From Streptomyces sp. B21-083 (GTDB lineage Bacteria; Actinomycetota; Actinomycetes; Streptomycetales; Streptomycetaceae), in the NCBI RefSeq assembly GCF_036898825.1, contig NZ_JARUND010000002.1, forward strand, positions 2,914,001 through 2,978,000: a DNA stretch of 64,000 nt. Direction: 5' to 3'. Within the stretch, counting starts at the first letter, position 1. Each line of letters starts with the position of its first letter. This document shows positions 7,264-16,142 of the stretch, one piece after another. The position numbers and the translations under genes are program-made. The notes beneath the pieces are model-generated. The model saw nothing but the letters and a program-made list of their open reading frames with translations, made no database searches and had not been told where the DNA came from.

Positions 7264-9743
7264 ACGGACACCGCCCTGCCGTCGGCGCCGGTCGCGCCCC
7301 GCGTGTACTGAGGGTGGATCAACCCCACGCAGGTGTACGGGAGTTCGGCCACCTCCTCGACGGGTACGCCCCGCTGCTCGGCGAGCAGGCGTACATGGTC
7401 GAGGTCGGCGCCCGCTCCGGCGCGGGCCAGGATCTTCCAGGGGACGCGGCGCAGCAGCACCCGGGTGGTCTCGCCGACGCCGGGCTTGACGAGGTTCACG
7501 TCGTGGATCTCGTACTCCTCGCTGATCCGCTCGACGGCCGCCCAGCCCTCCCAGGTCGGTGCGCGGTCGGCGGCGAGCAGTTCCTTGACCGTGCTGTCGA
7601 CGGCGTCCGTGACCTCGGGGAAGCGGGCGGCGACGGCGTCGAGGAAGTCCAACGAGACGTCGGCGTCGGCGAGTTCGCGGTAGAACTTGGCGCCGTGGAA
7701 GTCGTTCGGGCCGACCAGGTCCGCGCGCAGGACGGTCCGTGAGATCAGCCCGGACACCGTGGAGTTGAGGCAGGCGGACGGGATGAGGAAGTCCTCGCGG
7801 GTGCCGTACGTCCGGACGCAGGAGCCCGGGTCGGCCAGGACCGCGATCTCCGGGTCGAAGCCCGTGATGCCGTCGGAGGCCTCGAACTCCTTGACGGCGT
7901 CGGCGAGTTCGCGGGTGATGGCGCCCTTGCCGGTCCAGCCGTCGACGAACACGACGTCGGCGGGGTCGTGGTGGGCGGCCAGCCAGCGCAGCGCGTTGGC
8001 GTCGATACCCCGGCCCCGGACGATCGACACGGCGTAGTGGGGCAGTTCGAGCCCGTGCCGGTGCTGGGCCCAGCGGCGCATGAGCACGCCGACGGGCGTT
8101 CCGGCCCGCGCCAGCGACACGAGCACCGGACGTGGCGACCGCTCGGCGAGCACCAACTCCGTCACGGCGCCCACCGCTTGGGCGATGCGGGCGGCGGAGG
8201 TGTCGAGGGCGGCGCGGAACAGCTCCTGGTACTGGTCGCTGGGCTGGTACTCGACCGGCAGCGACTCGGCGTAGTGGGCGCCGCCCGCCTGGATCGCCTC
8301 CTCGCGCTCCTCGGTGGGCGCCTCCAGGCTGACGTCCGAGAGGTCCCGCAGCAGCCAGCCGACCTCGTCCGGTGGATACGAGGAGAACGCGGGTCCGCGG
8401 AGGGGCTCGGGCAGCATGCGGGGCCTTTCGGGTACGTGCGGGGGCGCGGGTACGTAACTGGGGACGACGGCGAGCACGACGTTCGGCGTGTGAGCGGCGA
8501 GCGTGGCCAACAGGCCGTCGGGGGCGTGCAGTTCCGGTGTGTCGGCGGTGGAGTCCACGACCATGACGACGGCGTCGAAGCCGGCGCCGGCCACGTTGTA
8601 GGTGTAGCGGTCGCCGGGGCCGTCTGCCGGGTCGTCGTGGGCCGGGAAGACGAGGCGGCTGCGGATCGCGTACCCCGGGTCGTCCACGGCGAGGACGGGT
8701 GAGCGGGTGGTCGTCGAGTAGCGGACCTCGGAGCTCTCCAGCGCCTGCTCCAGCTCCGTGGCTAGGCGCAGGGGGGCGTACATCAGCTCTTCGAAGCCGA
8801 GGACGAGGATGCGGTGGGTGTTGTCGGGGAGGGTTTCGGCGAGCTTTGTGGCCATCGCCGGGAGTGCGGCCTCCATGCGTATTCGGTGCCCGGGTGTGAA
8901 GCCGTGGCGGCCGCCGTCCGGGAGACCTCGGGGCCAGCGCAGATCGACTCGGGTGAGACGGTTGTGTGGCGGGTGCGGATCCGTCGTGGCTTGTCGCGCA
9001 GTTCCCCGCGCCCCTGGGTGGGGATTGTCGTGCTCGGTTACCAGTTTCTGGCCCTTTTCCAGCACGCCCTCCGGCAGGTCCACGGTGCCCTTCGCCGCTG
9101 CCACCAGGTCGACCTGCGCGCCGATCTCGTCGGCGAACTCGTCCAGGCGGGCCACGTCCGCCGGTGCGCGCATGTCGACGAGGGCGACTATGACGTATCG
9201 CTCGCGCGGGTAGCGCTCGTGCAGGGCGCGGATGGTGTTGAGGACGGTGTTGCCGGTGGAGAACTCGTCGTCGACGAGGACCAGCGGGCCGGGGCCGGCC
9301 AGCAGTGCGGGGTTCTCCGGGAGGAGGAGGTGGGAGGTGGCATGCGAGTGGGCCTCCTCGAAGCCGCCCGCCGGGGCGACGCCGGCGACCGGGCGCCGGG
9401 TGGAGTGGAGGTAGGGCGCGAGGCCCACTCCGTCGGCGACGCAGTGGCCGAGCCCGGTGGCCGTCTCGGCGTACCCGAGGACGACGGCGCGCCGGGACTC
9501 GTCGGCGCCGAGCAGCTCGCGCACCCGCCGGCCGAGGGCGAAGCCGTGGCCGTAGACGACGGCGGGCGACTGCGGGACGTGTTTGCCGAGCACGTTCGAC
9601 ACCAGCAGGTGCGCCCGCTTGGGATTACGCCGCAGGGCGAGGCCGAGCAGGTCGCGCAGCTCGTCGCCGCCGACCAGCTCGACCCCGAGCCGCTCGGCGA
9701 CCCAGGTGCCGGACCAGACCCCGTTGTGCACAGCGTTGTTCAT
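7260..9743 (-). CDS. PRTase-TRSP-StiP-PELOTA fusion protein
   Basis: 827 residues combining modules often seen as separate proteins in Ter operons. Residues 10-235 are an orotate-PRTase-like domain with the PRPP loop LVLVDDEFSTGNT (about 154-166). Residues 265-440 are a TRSP domain carrying the name-giving TRSP at 346-349. Residues 452-740 match the StiP-type PRTase: FSSYPPDEVGWLLRDLSD, LVSLARAGTPVG, FVDGWTGKGAI, LIPSACLNSTVSG. Residues about 750-815 look like a PELOTA RNA-binding domain. The predicted role is to build a nucleoside-like stress metabolite. Residues 244-254 (GARGTARQATT), at the linker between the first two modules, are encoded by dispersed repeat A. It is followed by the HAD gene with ATGA overlap. 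Confidence 0.88.
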   Translation of the reverse strand: MNNAVHNGVWSGTWVAERLGVELVGGDELRDLLGLALRRNPKRAHLLVSNVLGKHVPQSPAVVYGHGFALGRRVRELLGADESRRAVVLGYAETATGLGHCVADGVGLAPYLHSTRRPVAGVAPAGGFEEAHSHATSHLLLPENPALLAGPGPLVLVDDEFSTGNTVLNTIRALHERYPRERYVIVALVDMRAPADVARLDEFADEIGAQVDLVAAAKGTVDLPEGVLEKGQKLVTEHDNPHPGARGTARQATTDPHPPHNRLTRVDLRWPRGLPDGGRHGFTPGHRIRMEAALPAMATKLAETLPDNTHRILVLGFEELMYAPLRLATELEQALESSEVRYSTTTRSPVLAVDDPGYAIRSRLVFPAHDDPADGPGDRYTYNVAGAGFDAVVMVVDSTADTPELHAPDGLLATLAAHTPNVVLAVVPSYVPAPPHVPERPRMLPEPLRGPAFSSYPPDEVGWLLRDLSDVSLEAPTEEREEAIQAGGAHYAESLPVEYQPSDQYQELFRAALDTSAARIAQAVGAVTELVLAERSPRPVLVSLARAGTPVGVLMRRWAQHRHGLELPHYAVSIVRGRGIDANALRWLAAHHDPADVVFVDGWTGKGAITRELADAVKEFEASDGITGFDPEIAVLADPGSCVRTYGTREDFLIPSACLNSTVSGLISRTVLRADLVGPNDFHGAKFYRELADADVSLDFLDAVAARFPEVTDAVDSTVKELLAADRAPTWEGWAAVERISEEYEIHDVNLVKPGVGETTRVLLRRVPWKILARAGAGADLDHVRLLAEQRGVPVEEVAELPYTCVGLIHPQYTRGATGADGRAVSV
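8984..9020 (-). repeat. Dispersed hairpin repeat A, copy 2 (coding)
   Basis: On the minus strand GGGGCGCGGGGAACTGCGCG followed by ACAAGCCACGA, inside the PRTase fusion gene and read in the same frame as in the dedA-like gene. The left stem arm is reduced. Confidence 0.85.
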
Positions 9744-9813
9744 GAGTCCCTATGTGTGTTCGTCGGGGGTGCCAGGTCGTACAGGTGATCGAATGCCGGA
9801 TGGGGACAGCGGG

Positions 9814-10986
9814 TCAGTCGGGGATACCGGCGGTGAGCAGTTCCACGAAGCCGATGTCCTCGTTGGCGACGCCGAAGACCTCGGCGCGCAGCAGGGTCCG
9901 CTCGGCCCAGGCGCGGTGCGGTTTCACCTCGTTCATCTTGTTCGTGTACGCCGACCGGAGGACGCCTCCGCCGCAGCGCTCGGGCCGCAGGATGTCCTGG
10001 GCGTCGCTGAACTCCTCGTGGCTGACCACGGACAGGGTGTGCACGGGCAGGACGTGCGAGGGGTGGATGCAGGTCTTGCCGAGCAGACCGTTGGCATGGT
10101 CGAGGCTGATCTCGCGGAGCAGCCCGTCCATGGCGTGCTCTATGAGCTTCTCACGCAGTTCCTCGGCCTGGCCCTCCAGGAAGGGGCTGCGGCGCAGCTG
10201 TGGCTTGAACATGCGCTCCTGGACCCGGAAGTACTCCCAGACGGGCCCGGTGACGGTGTACCCGGTGCCGTCGGCCCGCCCCAGCATGTTGACGACGTCG
10301 GCGATGACGGAGGCGACGACGTGGACGTCGTACGCGGTCATGTCCGGGGCTCGGCGCAGCCCGTAGGAGGAGCAGAAGTCGGTGACGCCCAGGCGCAGGG
10401 CGAGGACGCGGTCGCGGTACTTGTCGACGGCGCGGGAGATGCCCTCCAGGGTCTCTACGCGCGTCTCCCGGTACATCAGCTCGGGGGATTCGAGCACCGG
10501 CATGCCGAACAGCCGGTGGCCGCTCGCGGCCTCGGCGTCGGCGAGTGCCTCCAGGAACGGCATCCCGCGTTCCTCGGTGAACTTCGGCATCACGAAGCCG
10601 GAGAGCAGCCGGACGGTAGACCCGAGGCGCTGTACGAGGTCGGGGATCTGTTCGGGAGTACGGACCCGGATGAACAGCAGCGGCAGCCCGGTGGCGGCGT
10701 CGGGGCGCTCGGCGAGCACACCGAACTCCCGCACCAGGTTCTCCTCGGCGTCCTCGACCTCCGAGTCGTCGATCGAGTCCTCCAGGCACAGGACCATCGA
10801 GACGACACCACGGGCGACCTGCTTGACGATGGCGTCGGCGAGGCGCGGGCGTGTGGCCGGGCTGTACAGGGTGGCGCCCAGGGCCGTGGCGAGCAGCCGG
10901 GCCGAGGAGTCGGCGGTGAACTCGCACGGCTCCTGGTGGAACAGGCGCTGCCGTACCTCAGGGGCGATGTGCCCGAAATGACGCAT
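9814..10986 (-). CDS. HpcH/HpaI (CitE-like) aldolase/lyase of the Ter locus
   Basis: 390 residues. ATG 10986 (MRHFGHIAPEVRQRLF) is preferred because GGGGGAG sits 4 bases upstream; the frame stays open further upstream without a supported start. Visible features fit the C-C bond lyase superfamily: CLEDSIDDSEVEDAEEN (acidic metal site), LLFIRVRTPEQ, LSGFVMPKF, and a late TCIHPSH. This CitE-like lyase co-occurs with TRSP/PRTase and HAD genes in Ter operons. It is followed after 70 bases by the PRTase fusion and then the HAD gene, so the three are likely one transcription unit. It is divergent from a TerD gene across 195 bases. Confidence 0.85.
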   Translation of the reverse strand: MRHFGHIAPEVRQRLFHQEPCEFTADSSARLLATALGATLYSPATRPRLADAIVKQVARGVVSMVLCLEDSIDDSEVEDAEENLVREFGVLAERPDAATGLPLLFIRVRTPEQIPDLVQRLGSTVRLLSGFVMPKFTEERGMPFLEALADAEAASGHRLFGMPVLESPELMYRETRVETLEGISRAVDKYRDRVLALRLGVTDFCSSYGLRRAPDMTAYDVHVVASVIADVVNMLGRADGTGYTVTGPVWEYFRVQERMFKPQLRRSPFLEGQAEELREKLIEHAMDGLLREISLDHANGLLGKTCIHPSHVLPVHTLSVVSHEEFSDAQDILRPERCGGGVLRSAYTNKMNEVKPHRAWAERTLLRAEVFGVANEDIGFVELLTAGIPD

Positions 10987-11181
10987 GAAACTCCCCCGTG
11001 GTGGGTGGACGGCTGGTCGAGTGGTGATCGAGAGTCGGTCGGGTGTTGATGGGTGGCCGGTAATAGTACGTAGGGATCCATGTCGAGGGTTCCCACCGAG
11101 AATGAAGTTCAGGTAACGCGGACACGCAGAACCGATGCCCCCGCGTTGTCGTGACCAGGACCGAGAAGGCAGGATGACCGC

Positions 11182-11955
11182 ATGACGCACGCGATGCTGA
11201 AGGGGTCGAACGTCCCGGTCGAAGCCACGACGGTGCGCGCCGTGCTGCGCTGGACGCCCGGCCAGGGGGTTCCGGATGTCGACGCCTCGGCGCTGCTCCT
11301 CGGCCCCGACGGTCGTGTGCGCTCCGACGAGGACTTCGTCTTCTACAACCAGCCCCGCCACCCCTCGGGCAAGGTCTGGCGGCTCGGCAAGAAACGAGTG
11401 GCCGAGGGCCTGACCGACACGATCCAGACGGATCTGACCGGTGTCGAGTCGGGAGTCGGTCAGATTCTGCTGGTCGCCTCGGCGGACGGCGTCGCCTTCG
11501 CCCGCGTACGGTCCCTGCGCATCGTGCTGTACGACGGTGCCGTCGCGGACGGCGAACCGCTGGCGTACTTCGACGTGAAGCCGGAGACGGGCGAGGAAAC
11601 GGCGCTGATCTGCGGTGAACTGTACCGGCGCGGAGACGGCTGGAAGTTCCGTGCCCTGGGCGAGGGCTACTCGAACGGCCTGGAGGGCCTGGCGACGGAC
11701 TTCGGTATCTCAGTGGAGGACCAGCCGGCCGAGGAACCGTTCCCGGACACCACGAACGCCCCGCCCACGGACCCCTCGGCGGCCACTACAGTCCAGCATC
11801 CGCCGACCCTCCCTCCGCAGCCGGCCTACGGCTACCCCCAGCCCGCAAGCCCGAACACGACCCAACCGGCATACGGCTACCCCCAACCGGTAGGAACATC
11901 CCCGTCTCCGGACTTCCACCTACCCCCACAGGGCCCACAGTTCATCGGACGGTAA
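11182..11955 (+). CDS. Divergent TerD family protein with Pro/Tyr tail
   Basis: 257 residues. Residues 1-180 keep the TerD fold landmarks ([43 protein letters not shown]), but the usual calcium-binding stretch HTGDN...GEGEGDDE is replaced by a basic segment (KVWRLGKKR), so calcium binding may be reduced. Residues 190-257 form a Pro-rich tail with two PAYGYPQP repeats, likely a protein-interaction arm. Divergent from the CitE-like gene, with which it probably shares the 195-base control region. Repeat A follows directly after the stop. Confidence 0.85.
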   Translation: MTHAMLKGSNVPVEATTVRAVLRWTPGQGVPDVDASALLLGPDGRVRSDEDFVFYNQPRHPSGKVWRLGKKRVAEGLTDTIQTDLTGVESGVGQILLVASADGVAFARVRSLRIVLYDGAVADGEPLAYFDVKPETGEETALICGELYRRGDGWKFRALGEGYSNGLEGLATDFGISVEDQPAEEPFPDTTNAPPTDPSAATTVQHPPTLPPQPAYGYPQPASPNTTQPAYGYPQPVGTSPSPDFHLPPQGPQFIGR

Positions 11956-11962
11956 GACCAGG

Positions 11963-12005
11963 GCGCCCCTGAAGGGGCGCTGGGAACTGCGCGACAAGCC
12001 ACAAC
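11963..12005 (+). repeat. Dispersed hairpin repeat A, copy 3
   Basis: GCGCCCCT-GA-AGGGGCGC stem (11963-11980) plus tail TGGGAACTGCGCGACAAGCC, 8 bases after the TerD stop and between convergent genes. It probably serves as a terminator for the TerD gene. Confidence 0.8.
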
Positions 12006-12041
12006 GAGCCCGCACCCGCAACCGAACAGAACCCCGGGCTC

Positions 12042-12779
12042 TCAGCGCTCAGCCTTCGTCTTGTAGCCCCTGCCCCACTGCAACCCCCACCCGTACAACC
12101 GATCAAGCTCCGCCTGGAACCCGTAGACGAACTTGACCTCCCGCTGGACGATCAACTCGTTCTTCACGTTCTCGATCAACACCACCGCGCACGAGCGAGC
12201 CTGTGAGTGCCGCTCGTCGAGGCCTATCTCGATCCGCGGCCCGTTGCTCGGGTAGAGCGTCACGATCGCGTGGGTCCGGTCGAACGCCGGCGTCTGGTCG
12301 TAGATGTACACGAACACCAGCAGCCGCTTGATCTCGTCCCGGTGGTCAAGATTGACGTACGCCGTCTCACCGGACGCCGAGCCGAACCGGTCGTCGCCGC
12401 TGAGCTTGACGTAGGGCGGCACGTTCGTCTCGCCCAGGAACCCGCCCAGGGGCTGTACGACGCCCTTGGTGCCGTCGGTCAGCTCGTACAGGATGCCCAG
12501 GTCGAGGTCGACGTTCACCATGCTCTGGGTGTGGCCCTTGACCTCCTCCGGCCGCAGGGCCTGGAAGGGGTGTCGCCACAGGCTCTGCCGCTTCGGGGCG
12601 CCGATGTCCGACGTACGCATCCGCCAGGACAGGTTGATGCGCAGATGGCCGGTCGCCGCGCCCTGCCTGGTGAGCGAGACCCGCTGGTGTCGCTTGGTCA
12701 GCTCGATGGAGTTGCTCGCCGCGCTGCCGGCGTCGAAGTCCGTCGTACGGCCGCGCCACAGGTCGTCCCAGAAACTCAT
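12042..12779 (-). CDS. TerA-like / TerD-superfamily protein
   Basis: 245 residues from ATG 12779 (MSFWDDLWRG), with GGGGACGG just upstream. The order of elements fits TerA-like proteins of the TerD superfamily: an N-terminal SIELTKRHQRVSLT strand, VNVDLDLGILYELTDG, a LSGDDRFG site, KRLLVFVYIYD, and a C-terminal VKFVYGFQAELDRLYGWGLQW. The protein is cytoplasmic, without signal or membrane segments. It is downstream of the DUF475 gene but separated from it by a strong hairpin, so it may have its own promoter in the 139-base spacer. Confidence 0.75.
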   Translation of the reverse strand: MSFWDDLWRGRTTDFDAGSAASNSIELTKRHQRVSLTRQGAATGHLRINLSWRMRTSDIGAPKRQSLWRHPFQALRPEEVKGHTQSMVNVDLDLGILYELTDGTKGVVQPLGGFLGETNVPPYVKLSGDDRFGSASGETAYVNLDHRDEIKRLLVFVYIYDQTPAFDRTHAIVTLYPSNGPRIEIGLDERHSQARSCAVVLIENVKNELIVQREVKFVYGFQAELDRLYGWGLQWGRGYKTKAER

Positions 12780-12851
12780 CCCGTCCCCACCCGTCCAGTC
12801 CCCGCACATTCGTCTCGGCCGTCAGCCGCCGGTCCACCGCCCGCAAAGCCG

Positions 12852-12890
12852 CGGGGCGGCCGACGAGGACGATTCCTCGTAGCCGCCCCG
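12852..12890 (-). terminator. Hairpin terminator after DUF475 gene
   Basis: CGGGGCGGC pairs with GCCGCCCCG and ACGAGGA with TCCTCGT around a CGAT loop, with a small internal bulge. About 16 paired bases, 29 bases past the DUF475 stop. Confidence 0.8.
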
Positions 12891-12918
12891 CTCAGAGCGT
12901 TCCTCACACCGGAGGTTG

Positions 12919-14067
12919 TCACACCCCGGACGAGACCTCAGTCTTCTCGTCCGAGGCCGTCGCTTTTCCCTCTGCCGCTGCCAGTTTGGTGTTGCGGCGC
13001 ACGGAGGACCAGAAGGACCAGGCGATCAGGATGACGCCCACGGAGCCGGTGATGACCTCGTGGATCTCGTACTGGATGGTGACGAGCAGGATGCCGGCCA
13101 GGGCGCCGATCGCGTAGTGCGCGCCGTGCTCCAGATAGACGTAGTCGTCGAGGGTGCCCTGACGGACGAGGTAGACCGTCAGCGAACGGACGTACATCGC
13201 GCCGATACCGAGGCCCAGGGCCATCAGCACGATGTCGTTGGTGACGGCGAAGGCGCCGATGACACCGTCGAAGGAGAAGGACGCGTCGAGCACTTCGAGG
13301 TAGAGGAACATGAAGAACGCGGCCTGGCCGGCGAGGACGACGGCCGGCTTCTTCTTGCCGGTGCGTTCGGCCTCTTCCTCCTCCTCGTGCTCGCGCTCCT
13401 CCTCTTCCTCGAGTTTGTTCTCGAAGTAGCCCGAGAGGCCGCCGACGATCATGTACGTGATCAGACCAGCGATGCCGGAGACGAGGACCGTCTGCGCCTT
13501 GTCGACGTGGGCGCCACCGTGCTGGTGGGCGTGGGTCGCGAAGGTCATGGCGGAGATCAGGAGCACGATCAGGGCGATGCAGACCGACAGCATGTCGACC
13601 TTGCCGAGCTTGGCGAGCGGGCGTTCCAGCCAGCCGAGCCACTTGATGTCCCGGTCCTCGAAGATGAAGTCGAGGAAGATCATCAACAGGAACATGCCAC
13701 CGAAGGCGGCGATCGCCGGGTGGGCGTCGGTGACCAGTTGCTGGTAGTGGTCCTTGTTGTTGAGCGCGAGATCGACCGCGTCTATCGGACCGATCTTGGC
13801 GCTGATGGCCACGATCACGACGGGGAAGACGAGACGCATACCGAAGACGGCGATGAGGACACCGACGGTGAGGAAGATCTTCTGCCAGAAGGCACTCATC
13901 TTCTTCAGGATTCCGGCGTTGACCACAGCGTTGTCGAAGGACAGCGAGATCTCGAGAATGGAGAGGATCGCCACGATCCCGAAGCCGGTCCACCCCCCGT
14001 AGAAGACCGCCGCGACCAGGCCGAGCGCGGTGACCGCGAACGACCAGCCGAAGGTTTTCAGAATCAC
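12919..14067 (-). CDS. DUF475 (TerC-like) integral membrane protein
   Basis: 382 residues with about nine hydrophobic segments. The two TerC-superfamily signature half-repeats are present: LEISLSFDNAVVNA near the N-terminus and VLDASFSFDGVIGAFAVTNDI late, whose acidic residues in the membrane are thought to carry metal ions. A central cytoplasmic loop is extremely acidic (EEEEEREHEEEEEAERTG), and a His-rich THAHQHGGAH stretch precedes it; both could bind metal. In the TerC family such proteins export manganese or take part in Ter stress complexes. Its location between TerD and TerA-like genes supports the latter. Confidence 0.88.
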   Translation of the reverse strand: MILKTFGWSFAVTALGLVAAVFYGGWTGFGIVAILSILEISLSFDNAVVNAGILKKMSAFWQKIFLTVGVLIAVFGMRLVFPVVIVAISAKIGPIDAVDLALNNKDHYQQLVTDAHPAIAAFGGMFLLMIFLDFIFEDRDIKWLGWLERPLAKLGKVDMLSVCIALIVLLISAMTFATHAHQHGGAHVDKAQTVLVSGIAGLITYMIVGGLSGYFENKLEEEEEREHEEEEEAERTGKKKPAVVLAGQAAFFMFLYLEVLDASFSFDGVIGAFAVTNDIVLMALGLGIGAMYVRSLTVYLVRQGTLDDYVYLEHGAHYAIGALAGILLVTIQYEIHEVITGSVGVILIAWSFWSSVRRNTKLAAAEGKATASDEKTEVSSGV

Positions 14068-14117
14068 TGGCTACCCAATCGTGTGTTTACGGGTCTCCCC
14101 CGCTGCCGTACTCGGCT

Positions 14118-14693
14118 TTACGAAACGTTGACTCCGAAGTCTAGAGCGATGCCCCGGAGACCCGACGCGTACCCCTGACCAACTGCACGGAACTTCCACT
14201 CACCCTGGTAGCGGTACAGCTCTCCGAAGATCATGGCGGTCTCCGTCGACGCGTCCTCGGAGAGGTCGTAGCGCGCCAGTTCCTGGCCGTCGGCCTGGTT
14301 GACGACCCGGATGAAGGCATTGCTGACCTGGCCAAACGTCTGGCCGCGGTTGTCCGCGTCATGGATGGAGACCGGAAAGATGATTTTGTCGCAGGCGGCC
14401 GACACCGCGGGAAGGTCGACGATCAGCGACTCGTCGTCGCCTTCACCCTCACCGGTGAGGTTGTCGCCAGTGTGTTCGACGGACCCGTCGGGGCTCCTGA
14501 GCTGGTTGTAGAAGACGAACCACTCGTCGCCCAGTACCCGCCCGCCCCCGCACAGCAGCGCGCTGGCGTCGAGGTCGAAGGGTGCGCCGGTGGTGGAACG
14601 CGCGTCCCAGCCGAGCCCGATCAACACCTGGGTGAGGTTCGGTGCGGCTTTGGAGAGGGAGACATTGCCCCCCTTGGCAAGCGTGACGCCCAT
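14118..14693 (-). CDS. TerD family calcium-binding stress protein
   Basis: 191 residues from ATG 14693 ([15 protein letters not shown]), with GGGGAGGA eight bases upstream. All TerD landmarks are present: [45 protein letters not shown] (two calcium sites), [13 protein letters not shown], and [14 protein letters not shown]. It is about 65-70 percent identical by eye to the neighbouring 191-residue TerD, so the two are a tandem duplication. It precedes the DUF475 gene by 50 bases and may be co-transcribed with it. Confidence 0.93.
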   Translation of the reverse strand: MGVTLAKGGNVSLSKAAPNLTQVLIGLGWDARSTTGAPFDLDASALLCGGGRVLGDEWFVFYNQLRSPDGSVEHTGDNLTGEGEGDDESLIVDLPAVSAACDKIIFPVSIHDADNRGQTFGQVSNAFIRVVNQADGQELARYDLSEDASTETAMIFGELYRYQGEWKFRAVGQGYASGLRGIALDFGVNVS

Positions 14694-14738
14694 GCTGCTG
14701 GTCCTCCCCGAGGTCATGCGGAACAGATGTGCCGAGCG

Positions 14739-14773
14739 CGTCCGGCGCCGCACCAGAAGTGCGACGCCGGACG
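14739..14773 (-). terminator. Hairpin between the two TerD genes
   Basis: CGTCCGGCG pairs with CGCCGGACG, then a 2x2 internal loop, then GCAC/GTGC closing a CAGAA loop. It lies 23 bases after the upstream TerD stop and would limit or stabilise the transcript. Confidence 0.75.
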
Positions 14774-14795
14774 AGAGAACCGGAAGGAGACCGGC

Positions 14796-15371
14796 TCAGA
14801 CGTTCACGCCGAAGTCCTGCGCGATGCCGCGCAGGCCGGACGCGTAACCCTGGCCGATGGCGCGGAACTTCCACTCCGCGCCGTGCCGGTAGAGCTCGCC
14901 GAAGACCATGGCGGTCTCCGTCGAGGCGTCCTCGGAGAGGTCGTAGCGCGCGATCTCCGCCTCGCCCGCCTGGTTCACCACGCGGATGTAGGCGTTGCGG
15001 ACCTGACCGAAGGACTGCTGACGGTTCTCGGCGTCGTAGATCGAGACCGGGAACACGACCTTGTCGACGTCGGCCGGGACCGCCGCGAGGTTGACCTTGA
15101 TCTGCTCGTCGTCGCCCTCGCCCTCACCGGTGGTGTTGTCGCCGGTGTGCTCGACCGAGCCGTCCGGGCTCTTGAGGTTGTTGAAGAACACGAAGTTGGC
15201 GTCGGAACTGACCTTGCCCGCCGTGTTCGTCAGGATGGCGCTGGCGTCGAGGTCGAAGTCGGTGCCCGTGGTGGAACGGGCGTCCCACCCCAGACCGACG
15301 ATGACCGCGGTGAGGCCGGGGGCCTCCTTGGTCAGCGATACGTTGCCGCCCTTGCTGAGGCTGACTCCCAC
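14796..15371 (-). CDS. TerD family calcium-binding stress protein (paralogue)
   Basis: 191 residues, [15 protein letters not shown] start. Complete TerD fold: [84 protein letters not shown] split over successive strands, and [20 protein letters not shown]. TerD proteins bind calcium and act in tellurite/stress resistance and, in Streptomyces, development. First gene of the TerD-TerD-DUF475 run; its promoter should be in the 125 bases before the peroxiredoxin stop. Confidence 0.93.
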   Translation of the reverse strand: MGVSLSKGGNVSLTKEAPGLTAVIVGLGWDARSTTGTDFDLDASAILTNTAGKVSSDANFVFFNNLKSPDGSVEHTGDNTTGEGEGDDEQIKVNLAAVPADVDKVVFPVSIYDAENRQQSFGQVRNAYIRVVNQAGEAEIARYDLSEDASTETAMVFGELYRHGAEWKFRAIGQGYASGLRGIAQDFGVNV

Positions 15372-15496
15372 GAGTCCTCCATTGGTGTCTCGTCTGGCCG
15401 TCCAGGGGCGGAGTGCCCCGTCGTGCGCCTGTATCGGATCAACGTGTCGATCCTAGGTGCGGGTTCCCGCCCCTCGCAGGGCTTGGAACCGAAGAG

Positions 15497-15955
15497 TCAC
15501 AGGGTGTCGAGGGCCTTCACGTACTCGTTCAGGTCACGCGCGTCCGGCAGGCCGTTGACGACGGTCCACCGCACGACGCCCTCCTTGTCGATGATGAAGG
15601 TCCCGCGCACCGCACAACCCTTGTCCTCGTCGAAGACGCCGTACGCGCGCGAAATGTTGCCGTGCGGCCAGAAGTCGGACAGGAGGGGGTACTCGAAGCC
15701 CTCCTGCTCGCCGAAGACGCGCAGGGTGTGGATGGAGTCGTTGGAGACGGCGAGCACCTGGGTGTCCCGGTCGGAGAACCTCGGCAGGTTGTCCCGCAGG
15801 TCGCACAGTTCGCCGGTGCACACGCCGGTGAAGGCGAAGGGGTAGAAGAGCAGCACCACGTTCTTCGCGCCGCGGAAGTCCGAGAGCCGCACGGTGGCGC
15901 CGTGGTTGTCCTTGAGCTCGAAGTCCGGGGCCTTGTCGCCGACCTCGATCGCCAT
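15497..15955 (-). CDS. AhpE-type peroxiredoxin
   Basis: 152 residues from ATG 15955 ([16 protein letters not shown]); the frame extends upstream but that part is not protein-like. The AhpC/TSA active site is [13 protein letters not shown], with the first Cys peroxidatic and the second a possible resolving Cys four residues on. The length and the GVCTGELC spacing fit the actinobacterial AhpE class, which reduces peroxides with mycothiol/mycoredoxin-type partners. [14 protein letters not shown] is the conserved late strand. Monocistronic, downstream of the DUF3052 terminator. Confidence 0.9.
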   Translation of the reverse strand: MAIEVGDKAPDFELKDNHGATVRLSDFRGAKNVVLLFYPFAFTGVCTGELCDLRDNLPRFSDRDTQVLAVSNDSIHTLRVFGEQEGFEYPLLSDFWPHGNISRAYGVFDEDKGCAVRGTFIIDKEGVVRWTVVNGLPDARDLNEYVKALDTL

Positions 15956-16075
15956 GTTCCTGCATCCCTTCAGTGGGCTGTTCGGGTGAGAACACCCTAG
16001 TGACCACCCACCGAGGGTCGTGTCAGCCGGTCCGGGTGTCCCCCCTCCGGGGAGATCGCGGACGGGGCCGTTCAG

Positions 16076-16129
16076 GCCGAAGCGGGGGTCCGCCGGGGGC
16101 GGCAACCCCCGGTGGACCCCCGCTTCGGC
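16076..16129 (-). terminator. Long hairpin terminator after DUF3052 gene
   Basis: GCCGAAGCGGGGGTCC (16076-16091) pairs perfectly with 16114-16129; inside it CCGGGGG pairs with CCCCCGG around a 6-base loop. About 24 paired bases, 13 bases beyond the DUF3052 stop. Confidence 0.85.
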
Positions 16130-16142
16130 ACACGGTCACTGC

